Assembly (NCBI RefSeq): GCF_002246015.1
Contig: NZ_NOLJ01000008.1
Span: 1 to 37,126 of the forward strand
Direction: 5' to 3'
Origin: Nostoc sp. 'Peltigera membranacea cyanobiont' 210A
GTDB lineage: Bacteria; Cyanobacteriota; Cyanobacteriia; Cyanobacteriales; Nostocaceae
Length of the DNA: 37,126 nucleotides
Shown here: piece after piece, positions 16,228-23,500 of the stretch
How the letters are laid out: every line of letters begins with the position of its first letter
Position numbering within the stretch: the first letter of the stretch is position 1
Program-made: the position numbers and the translations under genes
The notes under the pieces: generated by a model
Told to the model about the DNA's origin: nothing
Seen by the model: the letters and a program-made list of their open reading frames with translations, nothing else
Databases searched by the model: none

Positions 16228-16269
16228 GAACTATTAGCCTTGGAATTGTATTTCGAGGCACAATAGTTC
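16228..16269. ncRNA. Long imperfect hairpin, possible structured RNA
   Basis: GAACTATT pairs perfectly with AATAGTTC. Inside, after a small internal loop, GCCTTGGAA pairs with TTTCGAGGC (two G-T pairs) around a TTGTA loop. That gives 17 base pairs in 42 nt with no T tract afterwards. It may be part of a small RNA, a decayed mobile element or an end-of-transcript structure. Confidence 0.35.
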
Positions 16270-16363
16270 TACTTGGTATTCAAAAGCCCACTGATTCCTT
16301 ATTTTAAGTAGTTTGTTTTTATATATAAAAATACAATTTTTATATTGCCAGAAATCTGATGAT

Positions 16364-16513
16364 TATAGCGCTTCTCTTTCGGATGCAATAGACTTTGACC
16401 TCTCTCCAAACCTCTCTCCTTTTAGGAGAGAGGCTTTGAATTTTACTCCCCAACGCTAGAAGGGAAAGGCTGGGGGTTCGGTCTGTATTCTATGCAACTG
16501 AGAACCTCTATAA
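16364..16513. mobile_element. MITE-B copy 1 (about 150 bp)
   Basis: The ends are imperfect inverted repeats: TATAGCGCTTCTC on the left and GAGAACCTCTATA on the right. The interior contains the hairpin CTCTCTCC-TTTTA-GGAGAGAG and no ORF. A shorter element with the same left end and a similar interior lies at 24719-24825. Confidence 0.6.
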
Positions 16514-16556
16514 ATTGCTACAAACAAAGCTAAATAATGTTGTTATCTTTTAATTC

Positions 16557-17699
16557 TTAACTTTTTTGATACCGCATACCTGGTAGTTGCGAAATTAAAC
16601 CCATAAGTTCCAACTGTAACAAAGCACTGGAAACTGAGCCAGCAGCCATGCCAGTTTGTTGGACAATAAAATCAAAGGGCAAAGCATCACTTGCGAGAGC
16701 CTCCGGCACACTTGTGGCGAACGCATCCATTACTGTTTGCAATTCTGGTGATAAAGTGGGTAAACTTAACTGCTCTGGTGCTGTAGAAGCCTCAATTGTA
16801 TCAATTTGTGGTATTGCTCCTAGCATTGTTAATAGTTCGTCTAGTTCTTTAAGAATGAAAGAAGCTCCCTGACTCAGTAACTTTAAGCATCCTTGGGATG
16901 GATAATCGTCTAGTCTTCCAGGTAATGCATAGACATCTCTACCAAATTCATTTGCATAGGTAGCAGTAATTAAGGCACCAGATTTTAAAGGCGCTTCCAT
17001 TACCAGAATGGCGCGGCTTAAACCTGCAATAATGCGGTTGCGACGGGGAAAGTGAGTCCGATCGGGTGGGGTTTTTGTGGGGTACTCACTTACAACTAAC
17101 CCAGCCGTCAAAATTTGCTTGTACAAATCCCGATTTTTATGCGGATAGATGACATCTACACCAGTTCCCAAAACTGCGATCGTTCGTCCACCTGCTTTCA
17201 TGGCGGCGATGTGGCTTTCGGTGTCAATTCCCTCTGCCATACCAGAAACGACTGTAAAGCCATTTTTAGCCAAAGCTGTACTAATTTGGCGAGTCCAACG
17301 GATACCATATTCTGAGGGTTGGCGGGTTCCGACAATCCCAACCATTGGTTTTTGTCCGAGATTTTCTTGGAGTTCGACTTCACCGCGATAGTACAAAATT
17401 GGCGGTGGACTGGGAGTTTCTAGCAGTAAACGGGGATAATCTGCATCTGCTGGCGTCCAGAAATGAGAGTTTTCCTGCTGGTGCTTGGTGAAGAGTTGTT
17501 CTGGGTGCAAACGCGATCGCTGTTGTACTACTTTTTCTAGTGTCTGAAAACCAAAACCCTCTACTTCTCCTAACTGTACCTTAGTAGCGTTCCAAGCTGT
17601 TGCCAGCGTGCCAAAATGCTGTTGCAGCCGTCGCAATAATACCGGGCCAATTCCTGAAATTTGCGCCCAAGCTAACCAATATGCGCTTTCTTCTACCAC
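16557..17699 (-). CDS. dprA: DNA-processing protein DprA (Smf)
   Basis: The 380-aa protein binds incoming single-stranded DNA and loads RecA during natural transformation. An N-terminal helix-hairpin-helix-like region (about 1-75; AQISGIGPVLLRRL) precedes the Rossmann-like DprA core, with VGIVGTRQPSEYG, SGMAEGIDTESH, TIAVLGTGVDVIYP and FPRRNRIIAGLS. It ends with a winged-helix domain (about 310-380; GMAAGSVSSALLQLELMG). Length and order are those of cyanobacterial DprA. It is monocistronic and convergent to the chaperone gene. Competence genes are widespread in filamentous cyanobacteria, so its presence alone is not remarkable. Confidence 0.95.
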   Translation of the reverse strand: MVEESAYWLAWAQISGIGPVLLRRLQQHFGTLATAWNATKVQLGEVEGFGFQTLEKVVQQRSRLHPEQLFTKHQQENSHFWTPADADYPRLLLETPSPPPILYYRGEVELQENLGQKPMVGIVGTRQPSEYGIRWTRQISTALAKNGFTVVSGMAEGIDTESHIAAMKAGGRTIAVLGTGVDVIYPHKNRDLYKQILTAGLVVSEYPTKTPPDRTHFPRRNRIIAGLSRAILVMEAPLKSGALITATYANEFGRDVYALPGRLDDYPSQGCLKLLSQGASFILKELDELLTMLGAIPQIDTIEASTAPEQLSLPTLSPELQTVMDAFATSVPEALASDALPFDFIVQQTGMAAGSVSSALLQLELMGLISQLPGMRYQKS

Positions 17700-17786
17700 C
17701 GTTCTATCCTCACGCCCACTGGATTGAGTATTCCCAAATTAGGGTTGGCTGTTGATGGAGTAGGGGCGATACTGTTCGGTTAAGGC

Positions 17787-17846
17787 AAGAGACGCGATGA
17801 ATCGCCGTCTCTCTCTACAAAGATGCGATGAATCGCCGTCTCTACA
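17787..17846. repeat. Paired palindromic repeats GCGATGAATCGCCGTCTCT
   Basis: AGAGACGCGATGAATCGCCG forms a hairpin with the following TCTCT, and GCGATGAATCGCCGTCTCT recurs 35 bases later. Such units are dispersed in Nostocales intergenic DNA (family knowledge). They lie in the divergent region between dprA and the SGNH gene. Confidence 0.6.
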
Positions 17847-17868
17847 AAGACCTCTTTCCTAATTCCCC

Positions 17869-17910
17869 TTGACTTTTGACTCTTGAGTCTTGACTATTAA
17901 CTATTGACTA
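17869..17910. repeat. Degenerate heptanucleotide tandem repeat (TTGACTA-like)
   Basis: Six 7-base units lie in register: TTGACTT, TTGACTC, TTGAGTC, TTGACTA, TTAACTA and TTGACTA. They end about 20 bases before the start of the SGNH gene, so they occupy its 5' untranslated region or promoter. Confidence 0.8.
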
Positions 17911-17931
17911 TCTATCTTCTTATCTTCTGTG

Positions 17932-19068
17932 ATGAAATATTTTTATCGTCTTCTAATAAGCCTATCTGGGTGCTTAATATTTTTACTGGTGCATAGTGGC
18001 CTTGGTTTATTACCTAGTTTGGCAGCCGAAAAAGTTACCGTCAGGTACGGATTGTTTGAGCAATCAATTCCGGTGGCAGATATACGCAACTATGGCGAGA
18101 CTCAAAAGGCTTCTAGCGATTTGCAATCTTTCCTAGATTACCTTAGCGCTAAGGAAAAACAGAAGTTCCAAGAAGCCCTTCAAGTGAAAATGTCGCTTGA
18201 TATTGTGGCTTTAGATAAGCTGGTAAACACAGGAATGGGCAAGCAAATTTTATCTTTTGCTTCCCAAGCGATCGCTCGTCGCGATCAAGCTAGTATACAA
18301 GCACTACGATCTGCCCTGATCATCGGAGCAAGATCGCCAGAAGGTCTAGGAATAACTAGCTTTCTACAAGCCTATCCCAGTAATCAACTAGTTATTGATG
18401 TGTCAAAGATTAAGAAGCTAGTCGGTATGGCAAATTCCTCTGCTAGTTCTGCTGATGCGCCGCCGAAAGATGACGTAAGTTCTTCACCTTTAGGAAGAAT
18501 TGCACTACAATATCAAACACTCGCCGCCCAGAATAAACAGTTTTCAGGTTGCTTATTTGGCGATTCTATTTCGGCTGGACTTGGCAATACCCTTGGGAGT
18601 GGTACTTTTAATTTTGGGTTAAATGGTCTGAGTACAATCTCATTACTAGAACAACTGAAAAGTTTAATTCCTACCAAGGTTAAATGCGAAAAAGCCATTA
18701 TTGCCATAGGTGGAAATGATGCTTTGTATAGAATTAGTGATGAGTTATTTAGCAAAAATCTCCAAGAGGCGATCGCACTTCTGCGCACAATGGGAACTAA
18801 AGAGATTTTTCTGATTCCGGCTTTTTATTCGACAGTGGCAGCAAGCTCAGATCCAACTGTAGCAGCCCCAAATTCTAAAGTTGAACAAATTAATGTTCTG
18901 ATTAATCAAGTGGCTGAAACAGAAAAAGTACCAGTTGCCGCAGCCGGACTAGCACCATTATATGAAAATAATGTTCTTAAAGAAAATTTAACCAGTGATG
19001 GCGACCATTTGAATGCAGAGGGTCTGAAAATTTATCGGCAAGCATTATTACAAATCCTGGGTAAGTAA
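17932..19068 (+). CDS. Exported DUF1400 - SGNH/GDSL hydrolase fusion
   Basis: About 378 aa. An N-terminal signal peptide (hydrophobic core about residues 8-29, cleavage near SLAAE) leads to a DUF1400 domain (about 34-160; VTVRYGLFEQSIPVADI). This domain usually precedes alpha/beta hydrolases in cyanobacteria. Here it is joined, through a Ser/Asp linker, to an SGNH esterase fold: GDSIS with Ser213 (block I), GGND at 261-264 (block III) and DGDHLN with Asp357 and His360 (block V). Numbering counts from GTG 17929, three bases upstream; ATG 17932 is preferred. Such enzymes deacylate lipids or carbohydrates in the periplasm. The substrate is unknown. No strong ribosome binding site is seen. Confidence 0.82.
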   Translation: MKYFYRLLISLSGCLIFLLVHSGLGLLPSLAAEKVTVRYGLFEQSIPVADIRNYGETQKASSDLQSFLDYLSAKEKQKFQEALQVKMSLDIVALDKLVNTGMGKQILSFASQAIARRDQASIQALRSALIIGARSPEGLGITSFLQAYPSNQLVIDVSKIKKLVGMANSSASSADAPPKDDVSSSPLGRIALQYQTLAAQNKQFSGCLFGDSISAGLGNTLGSGTFNFGLNGLSTISLLEQLKSLIPTKVKCEKAIIAIGGNDALYRISDELFSKNLQEAIALLRTMGTKEIFLIPAFYSTVAASSDPTVAAPNSKVEQINVLINQVAETEKVPVAAAGLAPLYENNVLKENLTSDGDHLNAEGLKIYRQALLQILGK

Positions 19069-19073
19069 TACCA

Positions 19074-19132
19074 TTTTTAATTTTGGATTTTGGATTGACT
19101 GAAAAATCCAAAATCTAAAATTCAAAATTAAA
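19074..19132. terminator. AT-rich long hairpin between convergent genes
   Basis: TTTTTAATTTTGGATTTTGG and its near-complement at 19105-19132 form a long imperfect stem around a loop of about 8 bases. It lies 6 bases after the SGNH stop and 36 bases beyond the end of the convergent gene, so it can serve both directions. Similar sequences are common Nostocales intergenic repeats. Confidence 0.55.
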
Positions 19133-19167
19133 TGTCTGCCGAAGCCAATATTTTTGCTGTATCACCG

Positions 19168-19857
19168 TTAGGCTTTCCAATTCAAAAAACGTGCATAAAG
19201 ATAAGCTATACCTTCATCAAGAACCGTCCGCACACCTTCGCTAGAACCCCACCATTTGTTTGGGTTATAATCTTGCGTTGTAGCAGCAATCACACCAACA
19301 TTAATTTCAGGGGTAAGTATTTTTTTAAAAAGAAACCAACTCCTACGGGCATGAACGTCCAAGGAAAAAAGATTAATCGATTCTATTTTTAAATTTGAAT
19401 TGGATAGCCAACGCTCAAATTCAGCAGCAGATGCATAACTACGATCCTTAACTACAAAAGGTGTCGGAACAGCTACTACTTTTTCTGCTTCTAAACCGAG
19501 TTTTATGAAAGTGTCAGCCGACACGTCTGCAAAGTTCTTGTATCCGGTAAGATAACTTCCTTTTCCTAATGTGCCTCCGGTAGTAATTATTTGATGATAA
19601 GAACCGTTTTTAAATTCAGTCAAAGCTTTTTCTATAGCGTAATCTGGTAGCCATCCTTCAACAACTAATACTTCTGCTGATTGGATCGGGGAAGTTACGG
19701 CGAGAAATGAGTGTACATGAGTAAAAAGGAAAAATATTAAATAGGCAATCAAAGCGATCGCAATCGCCCACCCTTGAGCCGTAAGTGTCCACATTTCTTG
19801 GCGTTTGATTAGTTTGATTTTGGGAAATTTTTGACACCGACGATTTTTTCTCCGCAT
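19168..19857 (-). CDS. YdcF/ElyC-type (DUF218-like) membrane-anchored protein
   Basis: The 229-aa product has a basic N-terminus and one TM helix at about residues 27-47 (GWAIAIALIAYLIFFLF), then a periplasmic domain. The domain opens with AEVLVVEGWLPDYAIEKAL and TTGGTLGKGS, the nucleotide/phosphate-binding-like pattern of the YdcF/SanA/ElyC superfamily. It also has a VPTPFVVKDRSYASAAEFERWL helix and a LFSLDVHARRSWFLF segment. Homologues are linked to envelope or exopolysaccharide metabolism, but none has a firm reaction. Its ATG shares one base with the stop of the upstream DUF2301 gene (TAATG), so translation is probably coupled. Confidence 0.75.
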   Translation of the reverse strand: MRRKNRRCQKFPKIKLIKRQEMWTLTAQGWAIAIALIAYLIFFLFTHVHSFLAVTSPIQSAEVLVVEGWLPDYAIEKALTEFKNGSYHQIITTGGTLGKGSYLTGYKNFADVSADTFIKLGLEAEKVVAVPTPFVVKDRSYASAAEFERWLSNSNLKIESINLFSLDVHARRSWFLFKKILTPEINVGVIAATTQDYNPNKWWGSSEGVRTVLDEGIAYLYARFLNWKA

Positions 19858-20513
19858 TAACCCTTAGCTAAACGTTGTTCTTTCAAGTAGGTAAACACAG
19901 ATTTATCTCCAATATCAGCAGGAATTGCTTGGACTGTCTTTCGCAAGGCAAACACTAAAAATAATATCGCCCAAGTTCCTAATAAAATACTTTCTCCCTG
20001 AGTTGGTAAAATTCCTACCAAATGTCCTAATAACAGTAGCGGTACAATTGGGGTTAATACTTTGGTTTCCAGGCGATTGAAGCAAAAAGCCTCTTTAAAA
20101 TAAATACCTGTCAAAGCTACGAAGATAAAACCAACCCCAAATAAGGTAATTGGCTGATTGTAAACAGCAAGAGCTAAAGGTTCACTACTAGTGATCGCCA
20201 AAATCACTGATGCGATATTACCAATCGCCCAAAAAACTTGCAACGTTCGGTGCAGTGATGCCATATAGATATGGATGGTAAATAAACTTACACCAAGAGC
20301 GAGGCTAAAACAAGCATATAGAGGTGTCAGTAAAGTTACAACAGTTGGGTTATTGTTGAGTAAAATCAAGGCGCTGCCGATGGCAAAGCTCAGTGCTGCT
20401 ACCATTAATCCAGCGCGATAGATAATTACGCCAGTGCGATCGCTCTGAGTAATTGTAAATTCCCCAAACTGACCTTGATAAACTTCTGGTGCAGAGAGTG
20501 TTTGTGTAGTCAT
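19857..20513 (-). CDS. DUF2301 integral membrane protein
   Basis: The 218-aa protein has about six hydrophobic segments from residue 30 to 190 and a short charged tail (DIGDKSVFTYLKEQRLAKG). The N-terminal YQGQFGEFTITQSDRTGVII and the central membrane core match the cyanobacterial/proteobacterial DUF2301 family as I recall it. No catalytic motif is present. It overlaps the YdcF-like gene by one base, so the two form a bicistronic unit. Function is unknown; coupling to a YdcF-type protein suggests an envelope role (inference). Confidence 0.78.
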   Translation of the reverse strand: MTTQTLSAPEVYQGQFGEFTITQSDRTGVIIYRAGLMVAALSFAIGSALILLNNNPTVVTLLTPLYACFSLALGVSLFTIHIYMASLHRTLQVFWAIGNIASVILAITSSEPLALAVYNQPITLFGVGFIFVALTGIYFKEAFCFNRLETKVLTPIVPLLLLGHLVGILPTQGESILLGTWAILFLVFALRKTVQAIPADIGDKSVFTYLKEQRLAKG

Positions 20514-20816
20514 AGCTAAGAATATAATTATGATTCTCTAGTAGAGTACAACAGGAAATTGCTCAAGGGTTACTTTTATTATTATGAGCAATAAGGCGAA
20601 CTTCATGTCACCATTCCTAAACTTACGTCTTTTAGTTGTTGCTTTCTGGAAATTTTTGTCGAATTGGCACTGCCTACGATGAATGTAACTGCTTGTTTTT
20701 AAGTGGTGTGTAGTTGCCCACCCTCCGTTTTATATCTAGGATTTTCCCTTTCTTTGCCTTTCCTACAAATCAGCAACAGGCACTTTGCAGTCTGGTGATT
20801 TTTCACTGTCTTAACT
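20514..20816. other. 303-bp intergenic region, nothing recognised
   Basis: I see no ORF, RNA gene, strong hairpin or recognisable repeat between the DUF2301 gene and the downstream end of the SAM-hydrolase-type gene, both on the minus strand. A promoter for the DUF2301/YdcF unit must lie near its left end. Confidence 0.5.
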
Positions 20817-21647
20817 TTAGCAATATTCACTGGTCTGATTTTCTGAAAAAAACAACACTTCTAGCACATCTTGTAAATTAATCTGTAATTGTGAGTGAGC
20901 ATCTCCGCAATTAATGGCAATTTCTACCCAGCCGTGACTGCCAACTAAAGCTATTATCTCCCCCACTTTGACCTCACTGTAAGTTTTACAGCCTGGTACA
21001 CTCAATCCGGCAACTTGCACATACCAACTTTTGCCTTGCACGTAACTCGCTGGAATGTTACTCACTAGGTTGCCAAAGTGGTCAATATATTGAATGCAAC
21101 CCACTACACTGGTGGTTGTCTGCTTGCAGTTGCCTATATCCAGGTTTACCAAACTTACCGGATCGATTTCTTGTCCTAGCTGTTTGAGGGGGACACCACT
21201 AGCAAGATTAGCTGCCACAGGTGCAAAGATATCTCTACCGTGAAAAGTCTTGCTTGGTTGAGGAGTACGCCAATAATTAAGATTTGTAAGTTCGACGGCA
21301 GCGATCGCAGGACTTTGACTAAGTACCCCGCTGAATATACCATTATCTGGCCCGACCAAAAACCCTTGAGTAAATTCTACTGCGATCGCTCGTCGCTTGC
21401 TTCCCACACCTGGATCTACTACTGCCAGATGCACTGTCCCAACTGGGAAATGGGCATAAGCATTCATTAGGCTAAATCTGGCTGCGGCGATGTCTTGGGG
21501 CGGAATTTGGTGCGTTAAGTCTACCACCGTCAGTCTAGGGTTGATTTGGGCTATGACTCCCTTCATTATGCCTACATAAACATCGCGATCGCCGAAATCG
21601 CTCAGTAAAGTCACGAGTGGTTGTTGATCTATCTGGTTATTAGACAT
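20817..21647 (-). CDS. SAM hydroxide adenosyltransferase (S-adenosyl-L-methionine hydrolase, DUF62)
   Basis: The 276-aa protein belongs to the fluorinase/chlorinase-related family that, in its common form, splits S-adenosylmethionine to adenosine and methionine using water. It shows the opening TLLSDFGDRDVYVGIMKGVI, HLAVVDPGVGSKRRAIA (chain about 75-90), GPDNGIFSG, and KTFHGRDIFAP with the conserved His and Arg-Asp pair. The C-terminal beta barrel includes IQYIDHFGNLVSNIP. The long loop that distinguishes fluorinases is not evident, so a hydrolase is the better reading. It is cytoplasmic. The role in cells is unsettled. Confidence 0.88.
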   Translation of the reverse strand: MSNNQIDQQPLVTLLSDFGDRDVYVGIMKGVIAQINPRLTVVDLTHQIPPQDIAAARFSLMNAYAHFPVGTVHLAVVDPGVGSKRRAIAVEFTQGFLVGPDNGIFSGVLSQSPAIAAVELTNLNYWRTPQPSKTFHGRDIFAPVAANLASGVPLKQLGQEIDPVSLVNLDIGNCKQTTTSVVGCIQYIDHFGNLVSNIPASYVQGKSWYVQVAGLSVPGCKTYSEVKVGEIIALVGSHGWVEIAINCGDAHSQLQINLQDVLEVLFFSENQTSEYC

Positions 21648-21756
21648 ATTTTGGTAGAATTATATAAAAAAGATATTTTCTGTAGCAACAGCTACAAAAT
21701 ATGTGTTATGTTAAGAATACAAGACATAAATTGAAAAATTAAAGCAGGTAATCACT

Positions 21757-21912
21757 ATGAGTCAAAATAGAGTACAGAGCATAAGCAAATCACGAGAAGC
21801 TCACAGAGCGAATATTCAAAGAAGCCTAGAGCATCGCTTGGAAATAGCCAGAGCAAAAGGCGACGAACAGCTAATTCGTCAACTGGAAGCTGAAATGAGG
21901 TATTCCAGCTAA
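21757..21912 (+). CDS. Short basic helical protein (51 aa), conserved-looking
   Basis: This small gene is supported by AAGCAGG upstream of the ATG and by an intrinsic terminator 34 bases after the stop. The product is 51 aa, strongly basic and helix-prone, with SKSREAHRANIQRSLEHRLE in the middle and QLIRQLEAEMRY at the end. I believe similar short proteins occur in other Nostocales, but cannot name a family. No membrane segment or signal is seen. Its compact unit (own promoter region, gene, terminator) suggests an abundant transcript. An RNA- or nucleic-acid-binding role is only a guess from the charge. Confidence 0.72.
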   Translation: MSQNRVQSISKSREAHRANIQRSLEHRLEIARAKGDEQLIRQLEAEMRYSS

Positions 21913-21945
21913 ATCAAGTTTTCATTGTTCATAGTTTTGTTGTGT

Positions 21946-21969
21946 AACCCGCTACGGCGGGTTTTTTCT
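21946..21969 (+). terminator. Rho-independent terminator of the 51-aa gene
   Basis: AACCCGC-TACG-GCGGGTT is a perfect stem with a four-base loop, followed directly by a run of T (TTTTTTCTTTTT). It is the clearest intrinsic terminator in the window. Confidence 0.93.
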
Positions 21970-22050
21970 TTTTAGATAGGGAGTTTCCTGGCAATTTCGC
22001 TCTGACAGCGTTTTGCAATTAATTGAATTACCCCACTTCCTACTCCCTCC

Positions 22051-22779
22051 TCACGCTCCTGGCTCAACACCCAAGGCTCGTAACTGTGCTGCCAAGCGTT
22101 CAACCCGTTGCAGGGCAGTTTCTTTAGCTTCTCGCTCTTGTTCGGCTCGTTCTGCACCAGTAGGAATCACATTACCTTCAGAGTCACACCACCGCAACCA
22201 AACATCCCGCTTACCTTCATACGCACCTTCCCACAAACATAAACCTAACTCAACTTCAGTCAGCCATTGCTCGCTTGTGGGTATATATTGCCGCCCTCGC
22301 AACTCATACATCTGTAGAATTTCACCACCAAGTTGCTGAGTTGGGTCAAAGATAATGTAGTACATTACCCGCATCCTGGCATACTCTAATAATTTTCGCC
22401 CTGTTTCATTACCTTCTCGATTGGAGACAATTTCAATTACTACCTCTGGCGGTTTGCCAAACTCCCAAAAAAAATAGGAGCGATGTTTTTTTTCCCACCA
22501 GTTTTCTGCTATCTGTACATCTAGGCTCAAAAATACATCTGGCACAATCGGCGGTTGCTTACCAGTGGTAAATAAACCCACATTGGCAGCAGCGAGAAAC
22601 CCTTGGGCATTACTTGGCCCGTTCCAAGAACTGTAAAGGGTTTCTGTTAGTAATTTTTGTTGTTTTTCTGATGGTAAATTATCCAAGGGTTCATCGTCTT
22701 CTGTCACCAGAAGACTAACATCTGGTAACAAATCTTCTGGTAAGAAGCCAGCGTCTGTCAAGGTAATAGATTCACTCAT
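22051..22779 (-). CDS. Uma2 family (DUF820) putative endonuclease-fold protein
   Basis: The 242-aa product has the Uma2 core, a PD-(D/E)XK fold. A first acidic residue lies in PPIVPDVFLSL (about 78-88), followed by PPEVVIEIVSNREGNE (about 111-126), and KLLEYARMRVMYYIIFDP supplies the following helix and strand. The last 40 residues (GAERAEQEREAKETALQRVE) form a charged coiled coil typical of one Uma2 subgroup. The family is greatly expanded in cyanobacteria; nuclease activity and role are unproven. It ends the minus-strand set MTase - REase - Uma2, with 55 bases between it and the endonuclease gene, so co-transcription is possible. Confidence 0.9.
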   Translation of the reverse strand: MSESITLTDAGFLPEDLLPDVSLLVTEDDEPLDNLPSEKQQKLLTETLYSSWNGPSNAQGFLAAANVGLFTTGKQPPIVPDVFLSLDVQIAENWWEKKHRSYFFWEFGKPPEVVIEIVSNREGNETGRKLLEYARMRVMYYIIFDPTQQLGGEILQMYELRGRQYIPTSEQWLTEVELGLCLWEGAYEGKRDVWLRWCDSEGNVIPTGAERAEQEREAKETALQRVERLAAQLRALGVEPGA

Positions 22780-22834
22780 AAGAAATACTGGAGATAGCAG
22801 CTTAATTCTATTGTGGCAGCAGCATCAATTTCCT

Positions 22835-23497
22835 TCACCCTAGCAGTAGATTTTCTACACCTACTGTTGTCGTCGTAGTTGCTACCTGGATAATCCTACT
22901 GTATTGCAATCGCCACTGTAGTGCATTAGAAATTGTTAGATAGCCAATTTCTGGGGGTTGCTGCAAAATTCTTTCTGCAAGTATTTCACGCCCAATTTCA
23001 TCTAAAGGAAAGTTGCGTTCCTCTAAAAATGCTATTACATCTTCTTTGTTACCATTACGGCGTAAGATTTCTATTATCCCGTAGGTTGTTTGATAATCTC
23101 CAGTTCTTTCTTTTGAGACAAAGACAACATTCTGGAATTTTAAATTAGCAGTGCGGGAGCTATGCTCATCAATCTTTTCATACGCCAATATCAGTAGATG
23201 ATAGCCCAATCCATATACTTTTTGACTGGCATTACGAAAGGGGCATGAAGATTGAGGCTGACGAATTGATGTCACTTTTAAATCAACTTCTAATCCGGGA
23301 AAATCAATTCCCAAAGCAGCACTACCAAGGGTGTATTCATAATTTGTAGACAAATATTGATTAAAAGTCAACTCAACATACGTTCCTACTGTTTTGCCAT
23401 CTGTAACCCCATACAAATTAGGAATCGGTGTTGCCTTAAGTACAACACAAAAATCCCGTGCAGCAGTTTTGAGGGAGGATAAGGTTAGCACTTCCAT
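22835..23497 (-). CDS. Type II restriction endonuclease (PD-(D/E)XK)
   Basis: The 220-aa product starts 3 bases after the stop codon of the cytosine methyltransferase gene, the usual arrangement of a type II R-M pair. The active site can be read as Asp65 followed by Asp72-Leu-Lys74 in GIDFPGLEVDLKVTS, a PD-(D/E)XK pattern. RQPQSSCPFRNASQKVYGLG follows, and I recall a similar phrase in other small type II endonucleases of this layout. The C-terminal half (about 140-215) is mixed alpha/beta and may hold the recognition elements. Recognition sequence is unknown. Identity as an active endonuclease rests on context plus the motif. Confidence 0.82.
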   Translation of the reverse strand: MEVLTLSSLKTAARDFCVVLKATPIPNLYGVTDGKTVGTYVELTFNQYLSTNYEYTLGSAALGIDFPGLEVDLKVTSIRQPQSSCPFRNASQKVYGLGYHLLILAYEKIDEHSSRTANLKFQNVVFVSKERTGDYQTTYGIIEILRRNGNKEDVIAFLEERNFPLDEIGREILAERILQQPPEIGYLTISNALQWRLQYSRIIQVATTTTTVGVENLLLG

Positions 23498-23500
23498 TTT

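Larger units (their letters stand above)
16021..16556. other. 536-bp intergenic region with structured stretch and a MITE
   Basis: No credible ORF is present between the convergent dnaJ-type and dprA genes. The left part (about 16100-16270) contains several inverted repeats, the best listed separately at 16228-16269, and the right part holds a MITE-B copy (16364-16513). No strong intrinsic terminator follows the chaperone gene directly. Confidence 0.6.
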
